From the NCBI RefSeq assembly GCF_937941905.1, contig NZ_CALDGS010000006.1, forward strand, positions 1-31,240: 31,240 nt of DNA, in the 5' to 3' direction. The notes below the pieces were generated by a model that did no database searches, was not told where the DNA came from, and saw only the letters and a program-made list of their open reading frames with translations. The stretch's first letter is position 1, and the number at the start of each line of letters is the position of its first letter. The stretch comes from an uncultured Mycolicibacterium sp. Lineage in GTDB: Bacteria > Actinomycetota > Actinomycetes > Mycobacteriales > Mycobacteriaceae. Both the position numbers and the translations under genes were made by a program. Below, piece by piece: positions 8,025 through 14,709 of this stretch.

Positions 8025-9008
8025 ATGCACGTGTCCGCGCTCGAGTGGTTCGTCACGGTCGGGGTGACCGTGGCGGTGCTGCTGTTCGACGTGGTGATCA
8101 TCGGGCGGCGGCCGCACGTGCCGTCCCGGCGGGAGACCGCCGTCGCGCTGGCGGTCTACGTGGGCCTGGCGACCGCCTTCGGGCTGTGGGTGTGGTTCTT
8201 CCACGGCGCCCAGTACGGGCTGGAGTTCTTCGCCGGGTGGCTCACCGAGTACAGCCTGTCGGTGGACAACCTGTTCATCTTCCTGGTCATCATGGCCAGC
8301 TTCAACGTGCCGCGGATCTACCAGCAGGAGGCGCTGCTGGTCGGCATCATCCTGGCGCTGGTCTTCCGCGCCGTGTTCATCGCCGCCGGGGCGGTGGCCA
8401 TCGAGCGGTTCTCGCCGGTGTTCTACCTGTTCGGCGCGTTCCTGGTCTACACCGCGGTGATGCTGTTCCGCGACACCGACCACGACGACGACGCCGACAA
8501 CGCGGTGGTGCGGTTCGCCCGGCGGCGGCTGCGCACCACCGACCGCTGGGACGGGCTGCGGATGGTGGTGCGGGAGAACGGTACCCGGGTGCTGACCCCG
8601 ATGTTCCTGGTGGTGGTGGCGCTGGGCACCACCGACCTGCTGTTCGCGCTGGACTCCATCCCGGCCATCTACGGCCTGACCCAGCAGGCCTACCTGGTGT
8701 TCACCGCCAACGTGTTCGCCCTGATGGGGCTGCGCCAGCTGTACTTCCTGCTCGGCGGCCTGCTGCGCCGGCTGGTGTACCTGTCGCAGGGGCTCGGCGT
8801 GATCCTGGCCTTCATCGGGGTGAAGCTGATCCTGCACGCGCTGCACAACAACGAGGTGCCGTTCATCAACGGCGGCGAGCCGGTGCCGGTGCCGCAGATC
8901 TCCACCCCGGTCAGCCTGGCGGTGATCGTGGTGGTGCTGGCCGTCACCACCGCCGCCAGCCTGTACAAGACCCGGGTGCGGGACCGGCGCCCTTTGGATT
9001 CGGCCTGA
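8025..9008 (+). CDS. TerC-family integral membrane protein (probable metal homeostasis)
   Basis: A 327-residue membrane protein starting MHVSALEWFVTVGVTVAVLL, with about 8-9 hydrophobic spans. Both TerC signatures are present: SLSVDNLFIFLVIMASF about a quarter of the way in, and TTDLLFALDSIPAI near the middle. These carry the membrane-embedded acidic residues thought to bind metal. TerC/Alx/YkoY proteins act in the plasma membrane and are linked to Mn2+ export or metallation of secreted enzymes. The TerC name comes from tellurite resistance loci, and tellurite resistance itself is not implied. ATG 8025 is preceded by GGAGG with a 6-nt gap, and that site is part of the riboswitch platform, so manganese control is likely. 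Divergent from the Pls-like operon. The orientation relative to ppa matches M. tuberculosis Rv3629c. Confidence 0.92.
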   Translation: MHVSALEWFVTVGVTVAVLLFDVVIIGRRPHVPSRRETAVALAVYVGLATAFGLWVWFFHGAQYGLEFFAGWLTEYSLSVDNLFIFLVIMASFNVPRIYQQEALLVGIILALVFRAVFIAAGAVAIERFSPVFYLFGAFLVYTAVMLFRDTDHDDDADNAVVRFARRRLRTTDRWDGLRMVVRENGTRVLTPMFLVVVALGTTDLLFALDSIPAIYGLTQQAYLVFTANVFALMGLRQLYFLLGGLLRRLVYLSQGLGVILAFIGVKLILHALHNNEVPFINGGEPVPVPQISTPVSLAVIVVVLAVTTAASLYKTRVRDRRPLDSA

Positions 9009-9039
9009 TCGCAACCCTGGCGCCGCGGCGCGCCGGGAC

Positions 9040-9045
9040 TAGCGT
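9040..9045 (+). promoter_or_regulatory. Putative leaderless -10 (TAGCGT) for the small LLM-like gene
   Basis: TAGCGT ends 8 nt before GTG 9054. This favours GTG 9054 over the upstream TTG 9045 and GTG 9048 as the start. No ribosome binding site is visible. Confidence 0.35.
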
Positions 9046-9053
9046 TGGTGGCC

Positions 9054-9446
9054 GTGCGGCTCTTCGTGACAGACGGCAGGACCTGGACCGAACTCACCGA
9101 CGACGTGCGGCCGACGGTGCGGGTGTCGGCCCGCGACCTGCAGCACGCGCAGCGGCTGCGGGACGGCATCCGGGCCCGCGACCCGCGGGTGTCGGTGATC
9201 CTCGACGTCGCGGTGTCGGTGGCCGCCGACTACCGGGCGGCCCGCCGCCAGTTCGGGGTGGGCAACCCGGGCACGGTGTCCTACGTCGGCACCGTCGCCG
9301 GGCTGGCCGGGCTGATCGCCGACATCGGGCGCGCCGGGGTGGCCGACGGGGTGACCCTGGTCCCCGCGGTGGCCGGTCAGGACCTGCACGGCCTCGGCGC
9401 CGACGTGCTGGCGCGGCTGCGCCCCGCCGGCCGGCTCGCGTCCTGA
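9054..9446 (+). CDS. Small protein resembling the C-terminal part of luciferase-like (F420/FMN) monooxygenases
   Basis: About 130 residues starting VRLFVTDGRTWTEL. The second half, with VSYVGTVAGLAGLIADIGRA and then GVTLVPAVAGQDL, looks like the final helix-strand segment of luciferase-like monooxygenases, where a 'YVGTPEEVADxL...GxDGFxLVPA' pattern is usual. The long (beta/alpha)8 barrel that precedes it in the family (about 300 residues) is missing. The protein is therefore either a stand-alone small relative or a decayed remnant. The frame keeps normal high-GC codon use, so it is probably translated. It follows the TerC gene by 45 bp with its own leaderless-type -10, and ends 1 bp from the convergent UraD-like gene. 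Function unknown. Confidence 0.6.
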   Translation: MRLFVTDGRTWTELTDDVRPTVRVSARDLQHAQRLRDGIRARDPRVSVILDVAVSVAADYRAARRQFGVGNPGTVSYVGTVAGLAGLIADIGRAGVADGVTLVPAVAGQDLHGLGADVLARLRPAGRLAS

Positions 9447-9447
9447 G

Positions 9448-9972
9448 TCACCACCAGTTGGTGTAGCCGCCCTCCGGCCCGAGCATCCGCTCCAGCCGGC
9501 TGCGGTTGATCCGGGCCAGCTCGTTGCGCACCACCTTGCGCTCGGTCTCCGGGTCGTTGTGCATCCGGTCGGCGACCGCCGCCAGCACCCCGGGTGCGTC
9601 CAGGCCGTCGACGAACATCACGAAGGTGAAGCCGAACCGCGCGGCGTAGGCGTCGGTCGCCGCGGTCAGCCGCGCCATCACCTCCGGCGAGTCGTCCCAC
9701 ACCGAGCACACCTCGTGCCGGCTGCGGGTGCTGCGCGGCCGCCGCCCGACCGGCGGATAGGCCTGCAGGATGGTGTCGATCGAGTCCTCCGACAGCGCGA
9801 ACAACAGCGCGTCGGCGCGCCGGAACAGCTCGTCATGGTTGGCGAACGGGCGGCCGCGCACGATGTCGGCGGCCAGCGGGACCGAGCCGCAGCACTCGTA
9901 GACGGCGTGCACGGCCCGCGTGATCGGCATGGCGTTGAAGGCGTCGAGCCCGATGCCCTGGTGCATCATCAT
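9448..9972 (-). CDS. OHCU decarboxylase-like protein (UraD fold) with substituted catalytic His
   Basis: A 174-residue protein of the 2-oxo-4-hydroxy-4-carboxy-5-ureidoimidazoline decarboxylase fold, the last step of urate to S-allantoin conversion. Recognisable family elements are the N-terminal LDAFNAMP, RGRPFANHDELFRRAD (40-55), RFGFTFVMFVDG and the C-terminal NDPETERKVVRNELARINR. In characterised enzymes the catalytic His sits in an HP(D/R)xxG motif; here the aligned stretch is AYPPVG (71-76), with Tyr72 in that place, while an aligned Glu (Glu87, RHEVC) is kept. Activity may be altered or absent. No uricase or HIU hydrolase gene is next to it. ATG 9972 is chosen because GGAGGT lies 9 nt upstream; an upstream in-frame GTG (9996) has the ribosome site inside the frame. 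Lies downstream of ppa on the same strand. Confidence 0.8.
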   Translation of the reverse strand: MMMHQGIGLDAFNAMPITRAVHAVYECCGSVPLAADIVRGRPFANHDELFRRADALLFALSEDSIDTILQAYPPVGRRPRSTRSRHEVCSVWDDSPEVMARLTAATDAYAARFGFTFVMFVDGLDAPGVLAAVADRMHNDPETERKVVRNELARINRSRLERMLGPEGGYTNWW

Positions 9973-10014
9973 GGCGGTGGCACCTCCGGTGGTCACTCAC
10001 CGCCATGATCGGGG

Positions 10015-10047
10015 CCGCTCGGGGCGTCCGCCAGACGCCCCGAGCGG
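10015..10047 (-). terminator. Intrinsic-type terminator hairpin after ppa
   Basis: A perfect 14-bp inverted repeat (arms 10015-10028 and 10034-10047, loop CGCCA) lies between ppa and the UraD-like gene. Reading on the minus strand there is no U-run, as is common for mycobacterial terminators. It probably ends or attenuates ppa transcription before the UraD-like gene. Confidence 0.7.
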
Positions 10048-10082
10048 ATTTAACGACCGTGAAACGAAGCGTTACGCGGCGG

Positions 10083-10571
10083 TCAGTGACCGGCGTTCTT
10101 GAACCGCTCCAGCGAGCGCTGCACCTCGGCCTCGGCCTCGGCGCGGCCCACCCAGTCGGCGGCCTTGACGTACTTGCCCGGCTCGAGGTCCTTGTAGTGC
10201 ACGAAGAAGTGCTTGATCTGGTCGAGTTCGGCCTGCGGCACGTCGGCCACGTCCTGGATGTGGTCCCAGCGCGGGTCGCCGGCCGGCACGCACAGGATCT
10301 TGTCGTCGCCGCCGGCCTCGTCGGTCATCTTGAACATGGCCACCGGGCGCACCTCGACCACGACCCCGGGGAACACCGGCTCGGGCAGCAGCACCAGGGC
10401 GTCCAGCGGGTCGCCGTCCTCACCGAGCGAGTCCTCGATGTAGCCGTAGTCGGTCGGGTAGGCCATCGGGGTGAACAGGTAGCGGTCCAGCCGCACCTTG
10501 CCGGTCTCGTGGTCCACCTCGTACTTGTTGCGCGAACCCTTGGGGATCTCGATGACGACGTCGAACTCCAC
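10083..10571 (-). CDS. ppa: Inorganic pyrophosphatase (family I, Mg2+-dependent)
   Basis: A 162-residue soluble enzyme hydrolysing pyrophosphate to two phosphates, which pulls biosynthetic reactions such as nucleotide, tRNA-charging and PRPP-using steps forward. It starts VEFDVVIEIPKGSRNKYEV, the typical family start with IPKGS/RNKYE active-site residues. The metal-binding signature EDGDPLDALVLL, YPTDYGYIED, PAGDPRWDHIQD and KHFFVHYKDLEPGK all match family I enzymes. GTG 10571 gives exactly the usual mycobacterial length and has AAGGAG 7 nt upstream; a longer in-frame extension upstream would add a non-conserved leader and is rejected. Divergent from dacB, with about 150 bp between the start codons, and followed by a strong hairpin terminator. 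Confidence 0.97.
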   Translation of the reverse strand: MEFDVVIEIPKGSRNKYEVDHETGKVRLDRYLFTPMAYPTDYGYIEDSLGEDGDPLDALVLLPEPVFPGVVVEVRPVAMFKMTDEAGGDDKILCVPAGDPRWDHIQDVADVPQAELDQIKHFFVHYKDLEPGKYVKAADWVGRAEAEAEVQRSLERFKNAGH

Positions 10572-10634
10572 CGTCTGACTCCTTCGAATCGAGGACAAAA
10601 GCCTGGGGTCGCCGGATGACGACAACGCGGGACA

Positions 10635-10655
10635 ACACTAAACGAGGGATACCCT
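10635..10655. promoter_or_regulatory. Candidate divergent -10 elements between ppa and dacB
   Basis: In the roughly 150-bp ppa/dacB gap the minus strand has TAGTGT (10635-10640), placed to make a leader of about 55 nt for ppa. The plus strand has TACCCT (10650-10655), placed for a leader of about 58 nt before dacB. The -35 regions are weak on both strands. Confidence 0.25.
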
Positions 10656-10719
10656 GCTCTACAGGGGTGGTTCTGCAGTCGCCTCGCAGGCACGTCCAGG
10701 AAAGGGGCTAGGGAGGGGT

Positions 10720-12105
10720 ATGCGGCCCACTCGGTGGCGGCGGTCCACCCATGCGCTCGTCGGGATCGCGGTGCTGGTGCTGGTGGCGGCGGTGGTGGCC
10801 GCGGCGGCGTGGTTGTCCCGGCCCGACCCGGACGCCGAGGCGGTGCCGCCGCAACCCCCCGCGGTGACCGCCGAGCCGAAGGTCACCCCGGTCGCCGACA
10901 CCGCACCCCAGCCCACCCCGGCCGGGCTGGCCGCCGCGCTGGCGCCGGCGCTGGCCGACCCGAACCTCGGCGAGCTCACCGGCCGGGTCAGCGACGCCGC
11001 CACCGGCCGGGTGCTCTGGCAGCGCGACGCCGGCCGGCCCATGCAGCCGGCCTCGACGACGAAGGTGCTCACCGCCGCGGCCGCCCTGCTCACCCTGGAC
11101 CGCGACGCCACCCTGACCACCACCGTGATCGCCGCCGACCAGCGCCGCGATCCCGGCCTGGTGGTGCTGCACGGCGGCGGCGACCCCACCCTGTCGGCCG
11201 CGCCGGCGGGCACCGACAGCTGGTACCGCGGCGCCGCCCGCATCGCCGACCTGGCCGAGCAGGTGCGCCGCAGCGGCATCAGGGCGACCGCCGTCCAGGT
11301 CGACGTGAGCGCCTACACCGGGCCCACCATGGCGCCGGGCTGGGATCCGCTCGATATCGAGGGCGGCGACATCGCCCCGATGGAGCCGGTGATGCTCGAC
11401 GGCGGCCGCACCCAGCCGGTGAGCGAGACCTCGCGCCGGTCGCACACCCCGGCGCTGGACGCCGGGCGGGCGCTGGCCGCCGCGCTCGGGGTGGACCCGG
11501 ACACCGTCACGGTGCGGTCCGGTCCGTACACCGGCGGCCAGCAGATCGCCGCGGTGCAGTCGCCGCCGCTGATCGAGCGGCTGCGGGTCATGATGGTCGC
11601 CTCCGACAACGTGCTGGCCGAGTCCATCGGCCGGGAGGTCGCCGCCGCGCGCGGCCTGCCGCGCAGCTTCGACGGGGCCACCCGCGCGGTGCTGGACACG
11701 CTGCGGGAGGCCGGGATCGACCTGCGCGGCGCCCACCTGGCCGACACCAGCGGGCTGTCGGTCGACGACCGGCTGTCGGCGGCCGACCTCGACGCCGTGG
11801 TGCTCGCCGCCGCCGGCGACGGGGAGCCCGCGCTGCGGCCGCTGGTGGACCTGCTGCCGATCGCCGGCGGGTCGGGCACGCTCAGCCACCGCTACCTCGA
11901 CTTCGCGGCGGGCCGGGCCGCGGCCGGCTGGCTGCGCGCCAAGACCGGGTCACTGACCGGCACCAACGCGCTGGCCGGCATCGTCACCGACGCCGCCGGC
12001 CGGGTGCTCACCTTCACCTTCCTGTCCAACAACGCCGGCCCCACCGGCCGCACCGCGCTGGACACGCTGGCGGCCACCCTGCGCGGCTGCGGGTGCGGCT
12101 CGTGA
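10720..12105 (+). CDS. dacB: D-alanyl-D-alanine carboxypeptidase/endopeptidase, PBP4 (S13) family
   Basis: A 461-residue exported or membrane-anchored penicillin-binding protein. An N-terminal TM helix (about residues 12-32) is followed by a proline/alanine-rich linker and an S13 peptidase domain. All three active-site motifs are visible: SxxK as S112-TT-K115 (PASTTKVLTAAAALL), SxN as S295-DN (SDNVLAESIG), and KTG at 408-410 (AKTGSLTGTNALAG). The long insertion between SxxK and SxN is typical of PBP4/DacB. The enzyme trims terminal D-Ala from peptidoglycan stem peptides and may cut cross-links on the outer face of the membrane. AGGGAGG stands just before the ATG. The stop overlaps the next gene's GTG (GTGA, 4 bp), so the two are coupled. 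It corresponds by order to Rv3627c. Confidence 0.94.
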   Translation: MRPTRWRRSTHALVGIAVLVLVAAVVAAAAWLSRPDPDAEAVPPQPPAVTAEPKVTPVADTAPQPTPAGLAAALAPALADPNLGELTGRVSDAATGRVLWQRDAGRPMQPASTTKVLTAAAALLTLDRDATLTTTVIAADQRRDPGLVVLHGGGDPTLSAAPAGTDSWYRGAARIADLAEQVRRSGIRATAVQVDVSAYTGPTMAPGWDPLDIEGGDIAPMEPVMLDGGRTQPVSETSRRSHTPALDAGRALAAALGVDPDTVTVRSGPYTGGQQIAAVQSPPLIERLRVMMVASDNVLAESIGREVAAARGLPRSFDGATRAVLDTLREAGIDLRGAHLADTSGLSVDDRLSAADLDAVVLAAAGDGEPALRPLVDLLPIAGGSGTLSHRYLDFAAGRAAAGWLRAKTGSLTGTNALAGIVTDAAGRVLTFTFLSNNAGPTGRTALDTLAATLRGCGCGS

Positions 12106-13145
12106 CCGGCGCCGCCGGGCCGACCGTCGGCCGCACGGTGGACTGGGCGGTGGCCGCCGGTGTCGGGGTGCGGCTGGCCCGCCCCGGCCCGCTGACCACC
12201 GACTACACCCGCGACCGGGCGATCGCCGAGCTCGCCGAGGCGTCCCGGCGGGCCGAGCTGCCGGTGCGCGAGGTGACCGGGCTGGCCGAGGCCGGCGAGG
12301 TGCCGGAGGCGCGCGTCGTGGACCGGTCGGAGTGGATCCGGGCCGCGGCCGATTCCATGCGGGTGATGACCGGCGGCACCGACCGGCCCCGCAACCGCAT
12401 CGGCGGCACCGTCGCCGGCGCCCAGACCGGGGCGGTGCTGGCGTTCGTCTCCACCGGCATCCTGGGCCAGTACGACCCGTTCGGCCCCGGCGGTGGGGAG
12501 CTGCTGCTGGTCTACCCCAACGTGATCGCCGTGGAACGGCAGTTGCGGGTGCGGCCCGGTGACTTCCGGCTGTGGGTGTGCCTGCACGAGGTCACCCACC
12601 GGGTGCAGTTCCGGGCCAACCCGTGGCTGGCCGACCACATGCGCCGGGCGCTGGCGGTGCTCACCGCCGACGCCGGCGAGGACCTCGGCGACCTGTTGGC
12701 CCGGCTGGCCGCGTTCGTGCGGGACCGGCGGGCCGGCACCGCCGCGGCGGGGGAGGGCGGCATCCTCGGGCTGGTGCGCGCCTTCCAGTCCGAACCGCAG
12801 CGGCAGGCGCTCGACGACCTGCTGGTGCTGGGCACCCTGCTGGAGGGGCACGCCGACCACGTGATGGACGCGGTCGGGCCGGCGGTGGTGCCGACGGTGG
12901 CCACCATCCGGCGCCGTTTCGACGAGCGCCGGTCGCGCCGGCAGCCACCGCTGCAGCGGCTGGTGCGCGCCCTGCTCGGCTTCGACGCCAAGATCAGCCA
13001 GTACACCCGCGGCAAGGCGTTCGTCGACCACGTGGTGAGCCGGGTCGGGATGGCGCGGTTCAACGCCATCTGGGCCGGCCCGGAACACCTGCCGCGGCCC
13101 AGCGAGATCGACGAGCCGCAGCGATGGATCGACCGCGTGCTGTAG
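12102..13145 (+). CDS. DUF2342 zinc-dependent metallopeptidase-like protein ('F420 biosynthesis-associated')
   Basis: A 347-residue protein of the actinobacterial DUF2342 family, sometimes labelled F420-biosynthesis-associated because of its species distribution. It has a zincin signature HEVTH (162-166; WVCLHEVTHRVQFRANPWL region) and a downstream EGHADHVMD (248-256), whose Glu could be the third zinc ligand, so metal binding and possible proteolysis are likely. No signal peptide is seen, suggesting a cytosolic protein. No substrate is known to me, and a role in F420 synthesis is not supported by any neighbour here. The GTG start overlaps the dacB stop by 4 bp, and the last 22 bp overlap tilS, so the three genes are probably translated together. 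Matches Rv3626c by position. Confidence 0.88.
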   Translation: MTGAAGPTVGRTVDWAVAAGVGVRLARPGPLTTDYTRDRAIAELAEASRRAELPVREVTGLAEAGEVPEARVVDRSEWIRAAADSMRVMTGGTDRPRNRIGGTVAGAQTGAVLAFVSTGILGQYDPFGPGGGELLLVYPNVIAVERQLRVRPGDFRLWVCLHEVTHRVQFRANPWLADHMRRALAVLTADAGEDLGDLLARLAAFVRDRRAGTAAAGEGGILGLVRAFQSEPQRQALDDLLVLGTLLEGHADHVMDAVGPAVVPTVATIRRRFDERRSRRQPPLQRLVRALLGFDAKISQYTRGKAFVDHVVSRVGMARFNAIWAGPEHLPRPSEIDEPQRWIDRVL

Positions 13146-14086
13146 CCGAACTCCGCAGGGCGCTGCGGGATTTCCTGCATGAGCACGAGATCCCTTCCGG
13201 TCCTTGGTGTGTGGCGCTGTCCGGGGGTGCGGACTCGCTGGCGCTGACCGCGGTGGCCGCCGCCCTGCGGCCGACCACCGCGCTGATCGTCGACCACCGG
13301 TTGCAGCCCGACTCGGCCGCCGTCGCCGAGGCCGCACGCCGGCACGCCCTGTCGCTGGGATGTGTTGCCGCGCAGGTGATCCCGGTCGAGGTCGGGGACG
13401 CGGGCGGGCCGGAGGCGGCGGCCCGCGCGGCCCGCTACGCGGCACTCCGGGACGCCCGGGGCGGCGCCCCGGTGCTGCTCGCGCACACCCTCGACGACCA
13501 GGCCGAGACGGTACTGCTCGGGCTGGGCCGCGGCTCGGGTGCGCGGTCGCTGGCCGGTATGCGCCCGGTCGACCCGCCCTGGCTCCGCCCGCTGCTGCGG
13601 GTGCGGCGGGCCACCACCCGCGCGGCCTGCCACGAACTGGGGCTGCGGCCCTGGTTCGACCCGCACAACGCCGACCCCCGGTTCGTCCGGGCGCGGCTGC
13701 GCGGCGAGGTGCTGCCGCTGTTGGAGCAGGTGCTCGGCGGCGGGGTGGCCGCCGCACTGGCCCGCACCGCCGATGCGCTGCGCGACGACAACGACGCGCT
13801 GGACACCTGGGCTCGGCGCGCGCTGGCCGAGGCCGACCGCGGCGACGGGCTGGCGGTCGAACCGCTGGCCGGGCTGCCCGCTGCGGTGCGCCGGCGGGTG
13901 CTGCGGGCCTGGCTGCTGGCCGGCGGGGCCGCCGGCCTCACCGAGGTGCAGCTGCGCGCGGTGGAGCGGCTGGTCACCGCCTGGCACGGACAGGGCCCGG
14001 TGGCGGTGCCGTCCCCGCTGCACCGGCAGCGGCTGTTCGCCGGCCGCCGCGACGGGCGGCTGCGGCTGTTCACCGAACCGGTGTAG
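13124..14086 (+). CDS. tilS: tRNA(Ile)-lysidine synthetase
   Basis: A 320-residue N-type ATP pyrophosphatase. The PP-loop SGGADS is at residues 31-36, followed by IVDHRLQPDS and the LLAHTLDDQAETVLLGLGRG segment characteristic of TilS. The enzyme adenylates C34 of the CAU-anticodon tRNA-Ile and attaches lysine, so that AUA is read as Ile rather than Met. It is normally essential. The C-terminal part (about 200-320) is the short actinobacterial linker/substrate-binding region; the extended C-terminal domains of E. coli TilS are absent. ATG 13124 lies inside the end of the DUF2342 gene (22-bp overlap), and this start gives the length usual for mycobacteria. hpt follows after 43 bp, as in many bacteria. 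Confidence 0.95.
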   Translation: MDRPRAVAELRRALRDFLHEHEIPSGPWCVALSGGADSLALTAVAAALRPTTALIVDHRLQPDSAAVAEAARRHALSLGCVAAQVIPVEVGDAGGPEAAARAARYAALRDARGGAPVLLAHTLDDQAETVLLGLGRGSGARSLAGMRPVDPPWLRPLLRVRRATTRAACHELGLRPWFDPHNADPRFVRARLRGEVLPLLEQVLGGGVAAALARTADALRDDNDALDTWARRALAEADRGDGLAVEPLAGLPAAVRRRVLRAWLLAGGAAGLTEVQLRAVERLVTAWHGQGPVAVPSPLHRQRLFAGRRDGRLRLFTEPV

Positions 14087-14092
14087 GCCGTC

Positions 14093-14122
14093 TTGGTCGG
14101 CGCCGGGGGCGCATGGCACGCT
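14093..14122 (+). promoter_or_regulatory. Putative leaderless promoter for hpt
   Basis: TTGGTC (14093-14098), an 18-nt spacer, CACGCT (14117-14122), and then 7 nt to GTG 14130. There is no ribosome binding site before the GTG, which fits transcription starting on the start codon. Confidence 0.4.
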
Positions 14123-14129
14123 GTGGGAC

Positions 14130-14708
14130 GTGGCTGCGCGAACCGCCGAGTTGTATCCGGGCGACATCAAATCGGTCCTGCTGACCGAGGACCAGATCCG
14201 GGCCCGCACCTGCGAGCTGGGGGCGGCGATCGCGGACGCCTACCGGGGCAGGCTCGGGGAAGAGGACCTGCTGCTGGTCACCGTGCTCAAGGGCGCGGTG
14301 ATGTTCGTCACCGACCTGGCCCGTGCCATCCCGCTGCCCACCCAGCTGGAGTTCATGGCGGTCAGCTCCTACGGCTCGTCGACCTCGTCGTCCGGTGTGG
14401 TGCGCATCCTCAAGGACCTCGACCGCGACATCAGCGGCCGCGACGTGCTCGTCGTCGAGGACATCATCGACTCCGGGCTGACGCTGTCGTGGCTGCTGCG
14501 CAACCTGGCCAGCCGCGGTCCGCGCTCGCTGAACGTGTGCACGCTGCTGCGCAAGCCCGAGGCGGTGCGCGCCGATCTCGAGGTGAGCTACGTCGGCTTC
14601 GACATCCCCGACGAGTTCGTCGTCGGCTACGGCCTCGACTACGCCGAGCGCTACCGCGACCTGCCGTTCATCGGCACCCTCGAACCGCGGGTCTACGAGC
14701 AGGCCTGA
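14130..14708 (+). CDS. hpt: Hypoxanthine(-guanine) phosphoribosyltransferase
   Basis: A 192-residue type I phosphoribosyltransferase, starting VAARTAELYPGDIKSVLLT. It joins hypoxanthine or guanine to PRPP to give IMP or GMP in purine salvage. The PRPP-binding loop is VLVVEDIIDSGLTLSWLL. The flexible catalytic loop region SSYGSSTSSSGVVRI and the purine-contact segment YVGFDIPDEFVVGYGLDYAE are both present and nearly standard for mycobacterial Hpt. GTG 14130 is taken as the start because upstream in-frame sequence has no better start and a leaderless-type -10 lies 7 nt before it. It ends 1 bp from the convergent lipoprotein gene. The pyrophosphate it releases is the substrate of Ppa encoded in the same window. 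Confidence 0.95.
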   Translation: MAARTAELYPGDIKSVLLTEDQIRARTCELGAAIADAYRGRLGEEDLLLVTVLKGAVMFVTDLARAIPLPTQLEFMAVSSYGSSTSSSGVVRILKDLDRDISGRDVLVVEDIIDSGLTLSWLLRNLASRGPRSLNVCTLLRKPEAVRADLEVSYVGFDIPDEFVVGYGLDYAERYRDLPFIGTLEPRVYEQA

Positions 14709-14709
14709 G

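Noticed and set aside
10572..10625. N-terminal extension of Ppa
   Set aside because: The open frame continues upstream but the added residues (MSSSGDPRLLSSIRRSQT) are not family-like, and AAGGAG is correctly spaced for GTG 10571.
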